The notes under the pieces are model-generated. The model had not been told where the DNA came from. It ran no database searches and saw nothing but the letters and a program-made list of their open reading frames with translations. DNA of 54,175 bases from UBA8886 sp002731655. Its GTDB lineage: Archaea; Thermoplasmatota; Poseidoniia; MGIII; CG-Epi1. A program made the position numbers and the translations under genes. Below, in pieces: positions 30,198 through 39,250 of the stretch (the stretch's first letter is position 1; the number at the start of each line of letters is the position of its first letter). The stretch is taken from NCBI GenBank assembly GCA_030754655.1, contig JASLZX010000005.1, forward strand, positions 1-54,175, written 5' to 3'.

Positions 30198-33100
30198 CTA
30201 TTCCCCCTTCAGTATGCGCGCCAGGTCGGAGCGAGTCGCACGGGCTGTGGTCCAGACCAGCGCCAGCATTACGACCGCGAGCACCGCCAGGCCGATTACG
30301 AGCAGCTCGCCCCAAGGCCAGATCAGCGTGCGGTCAACCGTGGTTGAAGCGCCGCCGAATGACTGGAAAATCAGCCCGAACAGACTGAACATGCCATTAA
30401 ACGCATACGAGATACCGACCCCCAGCAGCGTGCCGAGAAGCATGCTCACTACCGTTATCGACATGATTTCGAACAGCACCAACCGCCCCACCTGCCACTC
30501 GCTGGCGCCGATAGCCTGCAGGATGGCAAGCTCTCGCTTGCGCTGCGTCAGCACCAGCGACAGGAAGACGAAGCTGGAAGCGACCGCAGCAATCGTCGCG
30601 ACCGCGAACTGGAGCGTTAGTAATCCCAGCGTCCCGAAGACCAGCCCGCCGTTGCGCTCGACTTCGCGATGCTCCTCATGCCAACTGGTGACCTTCGAGA
30701 CCGACGAGTCAAAAGCCAGCGCGCGGGCCACCGCGCTCTGCGCTTCTGCATCGCCTTGCGGGCCGAGCTCGACGAACCATGTCGTTTCGCGCCACGCGTC
30801 AACCGCCCCGTCGCCAACCAGCGTGCGGAAGCTCGTCTCGCCGATGAAGATGCCGCCTGTGGTAATGTCAGCGTCAAGTCCGGGATGCCAGGTGTGCTCA
30901 CCGACGTTGCTGAGCGTCACCTGGCCGGGAGTGCCGCCGGTCAGGTTCAGCATCAGTTGCGGCTGTTTGCCGAGCGAGAATTCCAGCTGCTCGCCGTAGC
31001 TGAAGCCTCCGACGGCGAGCCGGTCAAGCGTTTTCCCAGGGTCGCCCCCGAAAGCCTGCCGGTCCCACCGCACGACCTCCCGGCTTCCATCCAGCAGCAC
31101 CCACGTCTGGTAAACCGAATATTCATCGCCGGCCGGATGCATGGCAATGAGCGGGACCGAAACCAGTTGGATATCATCCGCTGCGATATCGGTCCCCTCC
31201 AGTGCGACGCTGACTGTCGCCAGCGCCGCGGCGTGGTCAAGCGGTTGCTGGAACTCCACTTTCAGGTCACCACCAGCCGCGAGCGACGCGGTGCGTTCGT
31301 CGACCGCCATTCCCGTATAGCCTTGCACGGCAGCCATCGTGACGATGGAGAGCGTTAGCAACATAATCAGCGCCAGCTTCCCGACGCCCTCGGCCGAGCC
31401 GGAACCGCGCAGCCCGCGGCCAATGTCGCGCAGCGCGGCCGTCCTTCCGAGCAGCCGCTGCATCATCCCCGGTGCCATTGCACCGAGCCGCGCCAGTACC
31501 AGCGCGCCGCCAATCCAGAGCAGGAAGGGCCCCAGCACCGCGAAAATACCGTTCAGCACCGGGTTGCTGATGATGCCTTTTTCCCAGTCATCTGCGAGCC
31601 GGCCGTCATTGACTAGGCTCTCGATGTATGAATCAGACAGCGCGATGAGTCCAACCCCGAACAGCAGCCAGTGGAGCCAGTAGCGCGGCTGCGGCTTGAC
31701 GACGACGCGCTGGACGCCTTCGGAAATCTCCTGCTCCAGAAAGTCGCGCGTGCGGCTGCGTCCGAAGAGCAGCGCCAGACCTACGGTCACAACTAGCGTC
31801 GCCAGCGTCGCGAGCAATCCAAGCGACGGCGAAACATTGTATTCGCCGGGGCGGAACTGCATGAAGCCGACAGCATTCAGGATTAACGGCACCGCCAGCA
31901 GTGCCAGCAGGTAGCCCGCCAGCCAGGCGCAGAATGCCACAATACCCAGCTCGCCCAGCACCATCCGCAGCAGCGCGTCGGGACCGCCGCCGATGACGCG
32001 GTGAATCGCGATTTCGCGTCGGCGCTGCTCGAGCGATAGCAGCAAACCGTAGAGCAGCACTGAAACCGAGAGCACGATAATCGGAATCATAACGATATAG
32101 TTGAAAATCTGGATGAAATAATTCTGAATCCTGAGCCAGCTGAGCAGGTCCTTAATGACATGCGTGCCGTCCAGATTAGTCTCGCCCTCCAGCGCGACTG
32201 AATCAAGGCTGCGCTGGATGCGGTCCAGTTCCTTCTCGGCACTGTCAGTCGACTCAGTCGGCAGCGCAGTGCGGTCAATCGTCAGCGCTAGGTAGGCGTG
32301 GTCACCTGCAATGATTGCCGAGCGGTTCTCGACTGGCACCAACTCCCAGGGGATAAAGACCGGCTGCTGCGAGGTAATGGGCGAGGTCACGATGGTATCA
32401 TCGAAGATGGAGCTGATGGTAAGGTTCTCGAGAGTGACGCTGACGCGGCAGTAGCTGAACTGTTGCCAGAATACTTCCTCACCCTGGCACCCCTTGCTGG
32501 CGTCGGTGTCGTAGGTAAAGGTTAGCGACGCCAACTGGTCTCCGACGGTTGCATCAGCCATCGAGGCCACTTGTGAGGGAAGCGAGACACTGCGCTGTTC
32601 GACAGCGGCTGCTCCCCCGTCTGGCCACTCACCACGCAGCAACCGCGATGCATGCCGCTCTGCCAGCTCGCCATCGTAGGCACTGGGCCCGAGCAACCGC
32701 AGCGGTCGATACCCCCTGGTTGGTGGGCCCTCTTCGTTTCCCTCAAACAAAAAAACTGAGACGTTGGACCAGTCTGAATCACGGCCCTCCCAAGCCTGCA
32801 ACTCCAGAGGCTGCGGCTTCAGGTATGCTTCGGTGAACCAGCCTGCACCGTGGCCTCCCTGCCTGCCTGCCGCCACTGCACAGTCAGTGATTTCCGGCAA
32901 CGCCTCATATTCTGCGCAATAAGACTCCAAGAGCGCAACGTCAACAGTGCGCCCTTTCCCGCCGATATCGGTGTGGAAATCCATCCGGAAATCGTAGTAT
33001 TCGTCGTCGAGATAATTCAGGAAGAAAATCTGCATCAACCCCGAGCCGTAGACCAGCACGGTCGTAATCACCAGGCTCGCAAGGAATACTCCCGCAAAGA

Positions 33101-33224
33101 CCGCCAGCCCGCGCGAGCGGCCGCGCCATGCCGAGAGCAGCGCCAGTCGCGTGCGGTCCGGGAACTCTTGCGCGGCAGCCTGCATCCGCGATGGTGCTCG
33201 CGCCAGCTTCTCGCGCAGCTTCAC
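30198..33224 (-). CDS. FtsX/MacB-like ABC transporter permease, large extracellular domain
   Basis: 1008 residues from a GTG overlapping the upstream ATPase stop. One N-terminal membrane helix (LAVFAGVFLASLVITTVLVYG) is followed by a long extracellular domain (~residues 60-370). Then come FtsX-type helices (YIVMIPIIVLSVSVLLYGLLL with the RRREIAIHRVIGG motif), a second extracellular stretch, and C-terminal helices with QRKRELAILQAIGASEWQVG. Two such RE-x-A motifs mean both FtsX halves are fused in one chain. Substrates of this family are lipids, lipoproteins or peptides, or it may transmit force to surface enzymes; which applies here is unknown. It sits between two ATPases, an ATPase-permease-ATPase operon. 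Confidence 0.9.
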   Translation of the reverse strand: MKLREKLARAPSRMQAAAQEFPDRTRLALLSAWRGRSRGLAVFAGVFLASLVITTVLVYGSGLMQIFFLNYLDDEYYDFRMDFHTDIGGKGRTVDVALLESYCAEYEALPEITDCAVAAGRQGGHGAGWFTEAYLKPQPLELQAWEGRDSDWSNVSVFLFEGNEEGPPTRGYRPLRLLGPSAYDGELAERHASRLLRGEWPDGGAAAVEQRSVSLPSQVASMADATVGDQLASLTFTYDTDASKGCQGEEVFWQQFSYCRVSVTLENLTISSIFDDTIVTSPITSQQPVFIPWELVPVENRSAIIAGDHAYLALTIDRTALPTESTDSAEKELDRIQRSLDSVALEGETNLDGTHVIKDLLSWLRIQNYFIQIFNYIVMIPIIVLSVSVLLYGLLLSLEQRRREIAIHRVIGGGPDALLRMVLGELGIVAFCAWLAGYLLALLAVPLILNAVGFMQFRPGEYNVSPSLGLLATLATLVVTVGLALLFGRSRTRDFLEQEISEGVQRVVVKPQPRYWLHWLLFGVGLIALSDSYIESLVNDGRLADDWEKGIISNPVLNGIFAVLGPFLLWIGGALVLARLGAMAPGMMQRLLGRTAALRDIGRGLRGSGSAEGVGKLALIMLLTLSIVTMAAVQGYTGMAVDERTASLAAGGDLKVEFQQPLDHAAALATVSVALEGTDIAADDIQLVSVPLIAMHPAGDEYSVYQTWVLLDGSREVVRWDRQAFGGDPGKTLDRLAVGGFSYGEQLEFSLGKQPQLMLNLTGGTPGQVTLSNVGEHTWHPGLDADITTGGIFIGETSFRTLVGDGAVDAWRETTWFVELGPQGDAEAQSAVARALAFDSSVSKVTSWHEEHREVERNGGLVFGTLGLLTLQFAVATIAAVASSFVFLSLVLTQRKRELAILQAIGASEWQVGRLVLFEIMSITVVSMLLGTLLGVGISYAFNGMFSLFGLIFQSFGGASTTVDRTLIWPWGELLVIGLAVLAVVMLALVWTTARATRSDLARILKGE

Positions 33225-33931
33225 ACTGCTTCCCCCCACGCGCTCTCGACGTCCGACGCTGCGACGCGGCCGTCGCGCAGCAGCAGCATGCGATCGGCGC
33301 GCGCCGCCAGCGCAGCATCGTGCGTTACCATCAGGATTGAGAGTTCGCTGTCGCCTGCGCATAATTCGTGGAACAGCTCCAAGATTTCGCGCGACGTCGC
33401 GACGTCTAGGTTGCCGGTCGGCTCGTCGGCGAGCAGCAGCTTGCGGTCGCCGGCAATTGCGCGCGCAATCGCGACGCGCTGCGCCTGCCCCCCCGAAAGC
33501 TCGTCGGGACGATGTTGCGCCCGGTCGGCAAGGCCAACGCGCTCTAGCGCTGCCGCCGCATGCTGCTCCGCATCGGGCGGAGCAGCGCCCGCCAGCTCAA
33601 GTGCCAGCGTGACGTTGTCGAGCGCCGACAGGTGCGGTAGCAGGTGGAAATCCTGGAAAATCCAGCCGATGGTCGCTCGGCGCAGCTCGACCAGCGCATG
33701 CGGCGGCGGCTGGCCATAGGCGCAGCCATTAGCGTCGATGGTGCCGGAATCGGCCGCGAGCAGCCCGCCGATGATGTTGAGCAGCGTCGACTTCCCACAC
33801 CCGGAAGGTCCCATTAGTGCGACCAGTTCGCCCGGTGCAACCTCGAAATCGACACCGGTCAGCACCTCGAGCCGCGTCCCGCCCGCGCCGAAGCCGTGGT
33901 GCAGGTCCTTCACCGAGAGCAGCGTCTCCAT
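33221..33931 (-). CDS. ABC transporter ATPase (LolD/MacB type)
   Basis: 236 residues from ATG 33931, chosen because TATAT (33954-33958) lies 25 bp upstream; an in-frame GTG at 33949 would be too close to that box. Complete ATPase motifs: MGPSGCGKSTLLNIIGG, WIFQDFHLLPHLSA, LSGGQAQRVAIARAI, LLLADEPTGNLD and MVTHD. The last codons overlap the permease start (GTGTGA). It heads the ATPase-permease-ATPase operon. The domain is minimal compared with the zinc-ribbon ATPase at the other end. Confidence 0.93.
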   Translation of the reverse strand: METLLSVKDLHHGFGAGGTRLEVLTGVDFEVAPGELVALMGPSGCGKSTLLNIIGGLLAADSGTIDANGCAYGQPPPHALVELRRATIGWIFQDFHLLPHLSALDNVTLALELAGAAPPDAEQHAAAALERVGLADRAQHRPDELSGGQAQRVAIARAIAGDRKLLLADEPTGNLDVATSREILELFHELCAGDSELSILMVTHDAALAARADRMLLLRDGRVAASDVESAWGEAV

Positions 33932-33953
33932 TGCGGGCGATTCCTGCACGAGC

Positions 33954-33958
33954 TATAT
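33954..33958 (-). promoter_or_regulatory. TATA box of the ABC exporter operon
   Basis: The minus strand reads AGATATAGC, centred about 25 bp from the ATG at 33931. It lies in the 32-bp gap after sufS. Confidence 0.55.
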
Positions 33959-33963
33959 CTAGC

Positions 33964-35211
33964 TTAAGCAAAGCTCTGCTCGCCGCGACGCGAAGCTCCG
34001 GCAGAGCCGCCCAGCGTGCGCTGCGTCTCCTCGAGCGCGTCGACGAAAAGGTCGGCTTCCGCCGTGGTGTTATACATGTAGAAGCTGGCGCGCGCCGAAC
34101 CCTTGATTCCGCGCGAGTTGAACCAGGAATGGACGCAGTGCATCCCGCTGCGGATGGCGATATTGGCGTTCTCGTCAAGGTCCATCGCGATTTCGTGGCC
34201 GTCGAGTCCCGCCAAGTTGAACGAGAAGATGCCGCCGCGCCCCTCGGCTTCGGGCGGGCCAAGCAACGAAAGCCCCTCCATCCCCGCCAACTGCTTCGTC
34301 AGCCGCCTGTTCAGCGCGACCTCGTGTGCGTGGATTTCGTCGCGGCCGACTCCGGCGACGTAGTCGGCCGCAGCGCCAGCGCCAATCATCCCGCCGTAGT
34401 TCTGCAAACCCGCTTCGAAGCAGGATGGCGGCGGCAGGAATTCGCAGCCATCGTAGGTGGAGTTACGGACGGTCGAGCCGCCGGCGAAAGTCGGCTTCAG
34501 CGCCACCAGCGCGTCAGCCTTACCATAGAGCAGGCCGGTACCGCTGGGGCCACAAAACTTGTGCGCGCTGGCGGCCAGGAAATCGACGTCGAGCTTTTGC
34601 ACGTCAACCTCGGCGTGCGGCGCTGACTGCGCCGCGTCGAGCAGCACCTGCGCACCGGCGTCGTGGCAGATTTCGGCGATTTCGCGCGCCGGGAGCGTGT
34701 AACCGTCAAGGTTGGAAGTGTGGACGAAGCTCGCCAGTTTGACGTCGGGCGTCAGCGCCTCCTTTAGCGCTTCCAAGTCGAAATAGACGTCATCGCGCGA
34801 CGGGACGACTGCGTAGCGCACGCCGGTCCGCTCGCGGAGCACGTGCCACGGAATGACGTTGGAGTTGTGTTCGCGGTCGCTCGTCAGCACGGTGTCGCCG
34901 CGCTTCAGGTTCAGGCCCCAGGCGACGATGTTAATCGCTTCGGTCGTGTTGCGGGTGAATACTATTTCGCTCGCGTCAGCGGCACCGACGAACCGCTGCA
35001 GCTGCCCGCGCGCGGTCTCGTAGTGCTCGGTGACGTCGAAAGCCAGCTTGTGGAGCGAGCGGCCGCCGCAAGTCGGGAAGTTGCGGTAGTAGTTGTCCAT
35101 CGCCCTAAGAACGGGCTCGGGCTTCATCGGCATGCAAGCGTTGTCGAGATAGACTGGAGGGTCGTCGCCCGCCAGCACGGGGAAATCCTGCCGCAGCTTC
35201 AGCGGGTCCAC
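33964..35211 (-). CDS. sufS: cysteine desulfurase, SufS/CsdA class
   Basis: 415 residues from GTG. A PLP enzyme that removes sulfur from cysteine as a persulfide for Fe-S clusters or tRNA thiolation. Visible motifs are PVYLDNACMPMKPEPVL, TRNTTEAINIVAWGL for PLP phosphate, REHNSNVIPWHVL, LLDAAQSAPHAEVDV, the PLP lysine in SAHKFCGPSGTG, and the active-site loop RSGMHCVHSWFN with the catalytic Cys. SufBCD genes are not in the window. A TTAAGAG box 25 bp upstream of the GTG supports the start. It is the most plausible sulfur donor for any Fe-S assembly here. Confidence 0.93.
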   Translation of the reverse strand: MDPLKLRQDFPVLAGDDPPVYLDNACMPMKPEPVLRAMDNYYRNFPTCGGRSLHKLAFDVTEHYETARGQLQRFVGAADASEIVFTRNTTEAINIVAWGLNLKRGDTVLTSDREHNSNVIPWHVLRERTGVRYAVVPSRDDVYFDLEALKEALTPDVKLASFVHTSNLDGYTLPAREIAEICHDAGAQVLLDAAQSAPHAEVDVQKLDVDFLAASAHKFCGPSGTGLLYGKADALVALKPTFAGGSTVRNSTYDGCEFLPPPSCFEAGLQNYGGMIGAGAAADYVAGVGRDEIHAHEVALNRRLTKQLAGMEGLSLLGPPEAEGRGGIFSFNLAGLDGHEIAMDLDENANIAIRSGMHCVHSWFNSRGIKGSARASFYMYNTTAEADLFVDALEETQRTLGGSAGASRRGEQSFA

Positions 35212-35232
35212 GGTGTGCGAAGCTGCCCGCGG

Positions 35233-35239
35233 TTAAGAG
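35233..35239 (-). promoter_or_regulatory. candidate TATA box of sufS
   Basis: The minus strand reads CTCTTAA, centred 25 bp from the GTG at 35211 and overlapping the stop codon of the subtilase gene upstream. Confidence 0.45.
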
Positions 35240-37134
35240 CTTGCGCTCCTGCGCCAGAAGAAAACGCTCGCTGCACCGAGCAGTACCAGCAGGCCCGCCG
35301 CCAGCAACAGCAGCGGCAGCTCCGCTTCCGCGCCGGCATTCGGCAGCGGCTCGGCAAGGTGGATGGTAATGCCGACCGGGGCGCTGACGCCTTCAGGGCC
35401 GGCCAGTCGCACCCAGAGCGTGTGGTTGCCCGGCTCGAGCCCGCTGTTATCGAGCGGGACGTAGAAATGGCCGTCGCGGGCGAGCAGTGTGTGCCAGCTA
35501 TCGTAGAGCAGCACGTTGCGCCACTCGATGACGGTGGCGTTGCCGGGACCGCCTTTCAGGAAGTGGAGTTCGCCATCCTGCCGCACGAACCAGCGCGTGA
35601 TGTTGACCTCGCTGCTGGAGTTGCCGTCGTCGTAGGTCTCGCGGTGCGTCACCTGCGGGGTCTGCGGGTCGAGCGAGAGATTGATGGTTGGGTCAACCAG
35701 TTGTGCCTCAACCAGAGCCGCGTCGACCTCAGGGAAGCCCCAGCCATAGTCGTTGTTCGGTCTTACGGGATGCGAGAGCCAGCGGTATTCGGAAGTGGAT
35801 TCCAGGATTGAGCGCACCATCAGCGGGCTCAGGTCGGGGTTGGCCTCGTTCAGCAGCGCGACCATGCCTGCCACCAGCGGCGTCGCCATGCTGGTGCCGG
35901 AGTAGGCGACATAGGTCGCCTCGCCAGATACGGCATCGTCATTCTGCACTGACCAGACCGAGGAGCCGATAGCGGCAATGTTGGGCTTGATGTAGCCTTC
36001 GTGCGTCGGTCCCTTGCTGGAGTAGATTGCCAACTCGCGGTCGTGCTCGGTCGCGCCGACCGTGATGACGTCGCGCGCTGCGCCCGGAGTGCCAATAGTG
36101 CCATAAGCAGCGGAATTGCCAGCGGCAATAGTTAACGCGATGCCCGCCGCCACCATCATGTTGGCAAGATATGTAACTCTCTCTTCCTGCTCCTGAGTAA
36201 GCTCAACGACCCACACCCCGCCAAGCGACATTGAAGCGGCACGGATATTGTACTTCTCCTGGTTGTCAATGGTCCACTGCATCCCGCGCATCACCTCTAC
36301 GAAAGAGCCACTGCCACTGCCACTCAGCACCTTGACCCCTACCAGCTGCGCTCCCGGGGCAGCGCCGCGATAGAGTGCTCCGTAGGCTTCCTGCGAGCCT
36401 TCACCTGTGCCGGTCGAGATTCCAGCGCAATGTGAACCGTGGCCATGGTCATCATAGGGTGTCGCATTGCCAGAAGTATCATTTCCGTCGCGGGGTTCAT
36501 CCAATGCATCATAAAAGGCAATGATTTTCTTCTGGCAGGGCGGATTCGGCACACCCTGGATAGTGGCGGCGGTGCACTCCGCGTCGTCGTCCATATCGTT
36601 GATGCTCAAATGGTCGGGGTCAATGCCGGTATCGATAATCGCGACGGTGATGCCAGTGCCGTCGAATCCTAAATCCCAAACCGTATCTACATTGTGCTCC
36701 GGAATCGCGCCGTCGAGCAGCAGTTCGACGGGACTGTTGTGCGTCAGGAAGACGATGCCCGGCAACGCCAGCAACTCCGGCAATCGGTCAACCATGACAG
36801 AGCCAGCAATAATCGGTATGAGGTGGAAACGCCAGGTGGCTTCAAAACCGGCACCCTGCGCAAGCAGCTCTTCATCGGCGGCGGTCGGCATATGGTCAAA
36901 ATCAACCAGTACCTCAATACGGCCGTTGATGACAAACTGCTCCTCGAGCAGCGCCAAGTCAAGCGCGTCGTGCATGCGGTTGCGGTCACGATCCATCGCA
37001 GTCCACTCCCACCAGCGCGTCTCGAGTGAGCCGGGCAATGCCTCGGCCGCCGCGACGGGCGCCACTTCCTCGGGAAGACCGAACGGCCCGACGCTGGAGA
37101 GCAACAGCAGTGCTGCCACAAGCAAGATACGCAT
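35233..37134 (-). CDS. secreted, membrane-anchored subtilisin-like serine protease (S8)
   Basis: 633 residues. Signal peptide (1-30), then a propeptide-like region (~45-150), then the S8 catalytic domain with Asp in AIIDTGIDPDHL, His in DDHGHGSHCAGIS, the oxyanion Asn in IAAGNSAAYG and Ser in YSGTSMATPLVAGM. A beta-rich C-terminal domain (~500-590) precedes LPNAGAEAELPLLLLAAG and a membrane helix ending FFWRRSASS, so it is anchored outside the cell facing outward. Insertions after the catalytic Asp and between the His and Asn segments are acidic, as in haloarchaeal and marine subtilases. Likely role: degradation of environmental proteins or processing of surface proteins. Confidence 0.93.
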   Translation of the reverse strand: MRILLVAALLLLSSVGPFGLPEEVAPVAAAEALPGSLETRWWEWTAMDRDRNRMHDALDLALLEEQFVINGRIEVLVDFDHMPTAADEELLAQGAGFEATWRFHLIPIIAGSVMVDRLPELLALPGIVFLTHNSPVELLLDGAIPEHNVDTVWDLGFDGTGITVAIIDTGIDPDHLSINDMDDDAECTAATIQGVPNPPCQKKIIAFYDALDEPRDGNDTSGNATPYDDHGHGSHCAGISTGTGEGSQEAYGALYRGAAPGAQLVGVKVLSGSGSGSFVEVMRGMQWTIDNQEKYNIRAASMSLGGVWVVELTQEQEERVTYLANMMVAAGIALTIAAGNSAAYGTIGTPGAARDVITVGATEHDRELAIYSSKGPTHEGYIKPNIAAIGSSVWSVQNDDAVSGEATYVAYSGTSMATPLVAGMVALLNEANPDLSPLMVRSILESTSEYRWLSHPVRPNNDYGWGFPEVDAALVEAQLVDPTINLSLDPQTPQVTHRETYDDGNSSSEVNITRWFVRQDGELHFLKGGPGNATVIEWRNVLLYDSWHTLLARDGHFYVPLDNSGLEPGNHTLWVRLAGPEGVSAPVGITIHLAEPLPNAGAEAELPLLLLAAGLLVLLGAASVFFWRRSASS

Positions 37135-37157
37135 ACCGCCCCTGCACTCGGGCGGGA

Positions 37158-37164
37158 CTTAAGG
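37158..37164 (-). promoter_or_regulatory. TATA-like box of the subtilase gene
   Basis: CTTAAGG (a near-palindrome) centred 27 bp from the ATG at 37134. It overlaps the stop codon of the DUF255 gene upstream. Confidence 0.5.
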
Positions 37165-39201
37165 ATGCTGCGGTAGCGCAGCGCTAACCTGCTCTAGGTC
37201 CATTACGGGCTCCCGGCAGGCGAAGTCGCGGCAGATGTAGAGCGCCGGCCGGCCATCGACCAATGGCTTGCCGACCAGCGCCGGGAAAGGGGGCTGGTCG
37301 CCGACGGCGAAATCGTGGCGCGCCAGCATGCGACGCGGCAGGAAGTGCGCGGCCAGCGCCGCGTCGAACTCGGGCGTCGGGCCGTAGCCGACCAGCACCA
37401 GCTCAACCGGGGGCTGCCGCAGCATCTGCGCCGCCTCGAGCAGGCTGGTGCAACCCCACGGATGCACCCGCAGGTGGCTCGCCTCGGCTGCCATAATCGC
37501 CTCCGCCGCCTGCCGCAGGTCGTCGCGCGCGAAGTGCCATCCCAAGCGCACCAGCACTTGCGCCGCCACCCCGGTGGGCGACGGTGTTGCCCCGTCAAGA
37601 GGTTCGCGGTGGCGAAAGTAAAGCGATTCCTGGTCGCTACCGGCGGCCCACAAACTGCCATCATCGGCGCCGAAAAGCGCGAGCATTTCCTCGCCGAGCG
37701 CGAGCGCCCATTCCAGGTGCCACGGCGTGCCGCTCGCCTCATAGAGCGCCAGCATTCCCTCTGCCAGACAGGCGTAGTCGTCAAGGAACGCAGTCGGCCC
37801 CGCACGGCCATCACGCCACGACCGTAACAGCCGCCCCGCGGAGTCGACCAGGTTGTTCTGCAGAAAGGTCGCGGTCTTGCTGGCAGCTTTTAAATATCTA
37901 TCATCCTGAAAAATATGGCAGGCTTCGGCCAGCGCAGATATGGCCAGGCCGTTCCACGCAGTTAGCACTTTATCGTCGCGTCCCGGCGGTTCGCGCTCCC
38001 GGCGGGCGGCGAGCAGTTTGTTGCGCGCCGCCGCGAGCAGCGCCTCGATTTTCACCCTTGTCTGCCCCAGCGTCTGCGCCACTTCCGGCAGCGGCAGCGG
38101 CGTGTGCAGCACGCTCTGCCCCTCCCAGTTACCTTGCGGGCTCACACCGTAAAATGCACAGAACGCCCGCGCCTCATCGGGAGTGAGCAGTGCCCGGATT
38201 TCGGCGTCGCGCCAGACATAATACTTGCCCTCCACGCCCTCGGAATCAGCGTCCAGTGCCGACGCAAAACCGCCCTGCGGGAGCGCCATCCGCGCCAGTA
38301 GCCAGTCGAGCGTTTCGCGCGCCACGTCGCCGAAGACGGAATCGCCGGTAACCTGGAACGCCTCGATGTAGCAACGCGCCAGCTGCGCGTTGTCGTAGAG
38401 CATCTTCTCGAAGTGCGGCACCAGCCACTGCGTGTCGACCGAGTAACGCGCGAAGCCGCCCGCCAAGTGGTCGCGAATGCCTCCCTGCGCCATCCCGCGC
38501 AATGTCGCCTGCCCCATTTCCAGAGCCCAGGCATCGCCGCTGTCGTGATGGTGGCGCAGCAGCGTGCGAAGCGTCCCGGGGCTGGGGAACTTGGGCGCGC
38601 CACCGAAACCGCCCCAGGCAGCATCGAAACTGGCGCGCCAGTGTGCTACGGCGGACGCGACCGCGTCGGCGGGCGCGTCCGCTTTTCCACCCTCGACGGC
38701 CTGCCCGCGCTGCAACGCCGCGGTCAGCGATTTGGCGCGCTGTAGCAGCTGCTCGCGGTCGCCCTCCCACGCCGTGGCGATGCGCCGTAGCAGCGTCGGG
38801 AAACCCTGCCTTCCATAGGCGTCGTGCGGCGAGAAGTAGGTACCGGCGAAGAACGGGCGCCCGTCAGGCGACAGGAAGACGGTCATCGGCCAGCCACCGC
38901 TGCCGCTCATCGCCTGTGTCGCGGCCATGTAGACTGCGTCGACGTCGGGCCGTTCCTCGCGGTCAACCTTGATGCAGACGAAATGCTCGTTCATTAACGC
39001 CGCGATCGCCTCATTCGCGAAGCTCTCGTGCTCCATCACGTGACACCAGTGGCAGGCCGAATAGCCAACCGAGAGCAGCAGCGGCTTCTCTTCGGCACGG
39101 GCGCGCGCGAACGCCTCATCGCCCCAGGGATACCAGTCGACTGGATTCTGCGCGTGCTGCAGCAGGTAGGGGCTACTCTCCTGCGCCAGCCGGTTCGCCA
39201 T
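37159..39201 (-). CDS. DUF255 thioredoxin-domain protein (YyaL/SPATA20 family)
   Basis: 680 residues, typical length. The N-terminal thioredoxin-like domain opens with the family hallmark NSPYLLQHAQNPVDWYPWG-type sequence (here SSPYLLQHAQNPVDWYPW) and holds the redox motif SACHWCHVMEHESF. An (alpha/alpha)6-barrel domain resembling N-acylglucosamine epimerase follows (GGFARYSVDTQWLVPHFEKM, LYDNAQLARCYIEAF). The family is widespread but its reaction is unknown. The ATG at 39201 shares a TATA box with the divergent mscS gene (39224-39229). Confidence 0.92.
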   Translation of the reverse strand: MANRLAQESSPYLLQHAQNPVDWYPWGDEAFARARAEEKPLLLSVGYSACHWCHVMEHESFANEAIAALMNEHFVCIKVDREERPDVDAVYMAATQAMSGSGGWPMTVFLSPDGRPFFAGTYFSPHDAYGRQGFPTLLRRIATAWEGDREQLLQRAKSLTAALQRGQAVEGGKADAPADAVASAVAHWRASFDAAWGGFGGAPKFPSPGTLRTLLRHHHDSGDAWALEMGQATLRGMAQGGIRDHLAGGFARYSVDTQWLVPHFEKMLYDNAQLARCYIEAFQVTGDSVFGDVARETLDWLLARMALPQGGFASALDADSEGVEGKYYVWRDAEIRALLTPDEARAFCAFYGVSPQGNWEGQSVLHTPLPLPEVAQTLGQTRVKIEALLAAARNKLLAARREREPPGRDDKVLTAWNGLAISALAEACHIFQDDRYLKAASKTATFLQNNLVDSAGRLLRSWRDGRAGPTAFLDDYACLAEGMLALYEASGTPWHLEWALALGEEMLALFGADDGSLWAAGSDQESLYFRHREPLDGATPSPTGVAAQVLVRLGWHFARDDLRQAAEAIMAAEASHLRVHPWGCTSLLEAAQMLRQPPVELVLVGYGPTPEFDAALAAHFLPRRMLARHDFAVGDQPPFPALVGKPLVDGRPALYICRDFACREPVMDLEQVSAALPQHP

Positions 39202-39223
39202 CGGGGGCGAAAACTGCAGTCAT

Positions 39224-39229
39224 TATATA
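39224..39229. promoter_or_regulatory. shared bidirectional TATA box, DUF255 gene / mscS
   Basis: TATATA in ATTATATACC, centred at 39226.5. The two divergent ATGs (39201 minus, 39251 plus) are each about 25 bp away, so a single symmetric box could direct leaderless transcripts in both directions. Confidence 0.65.
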
Positions 39230-39250
39230 CCGCCATGGCAACCCCGCACC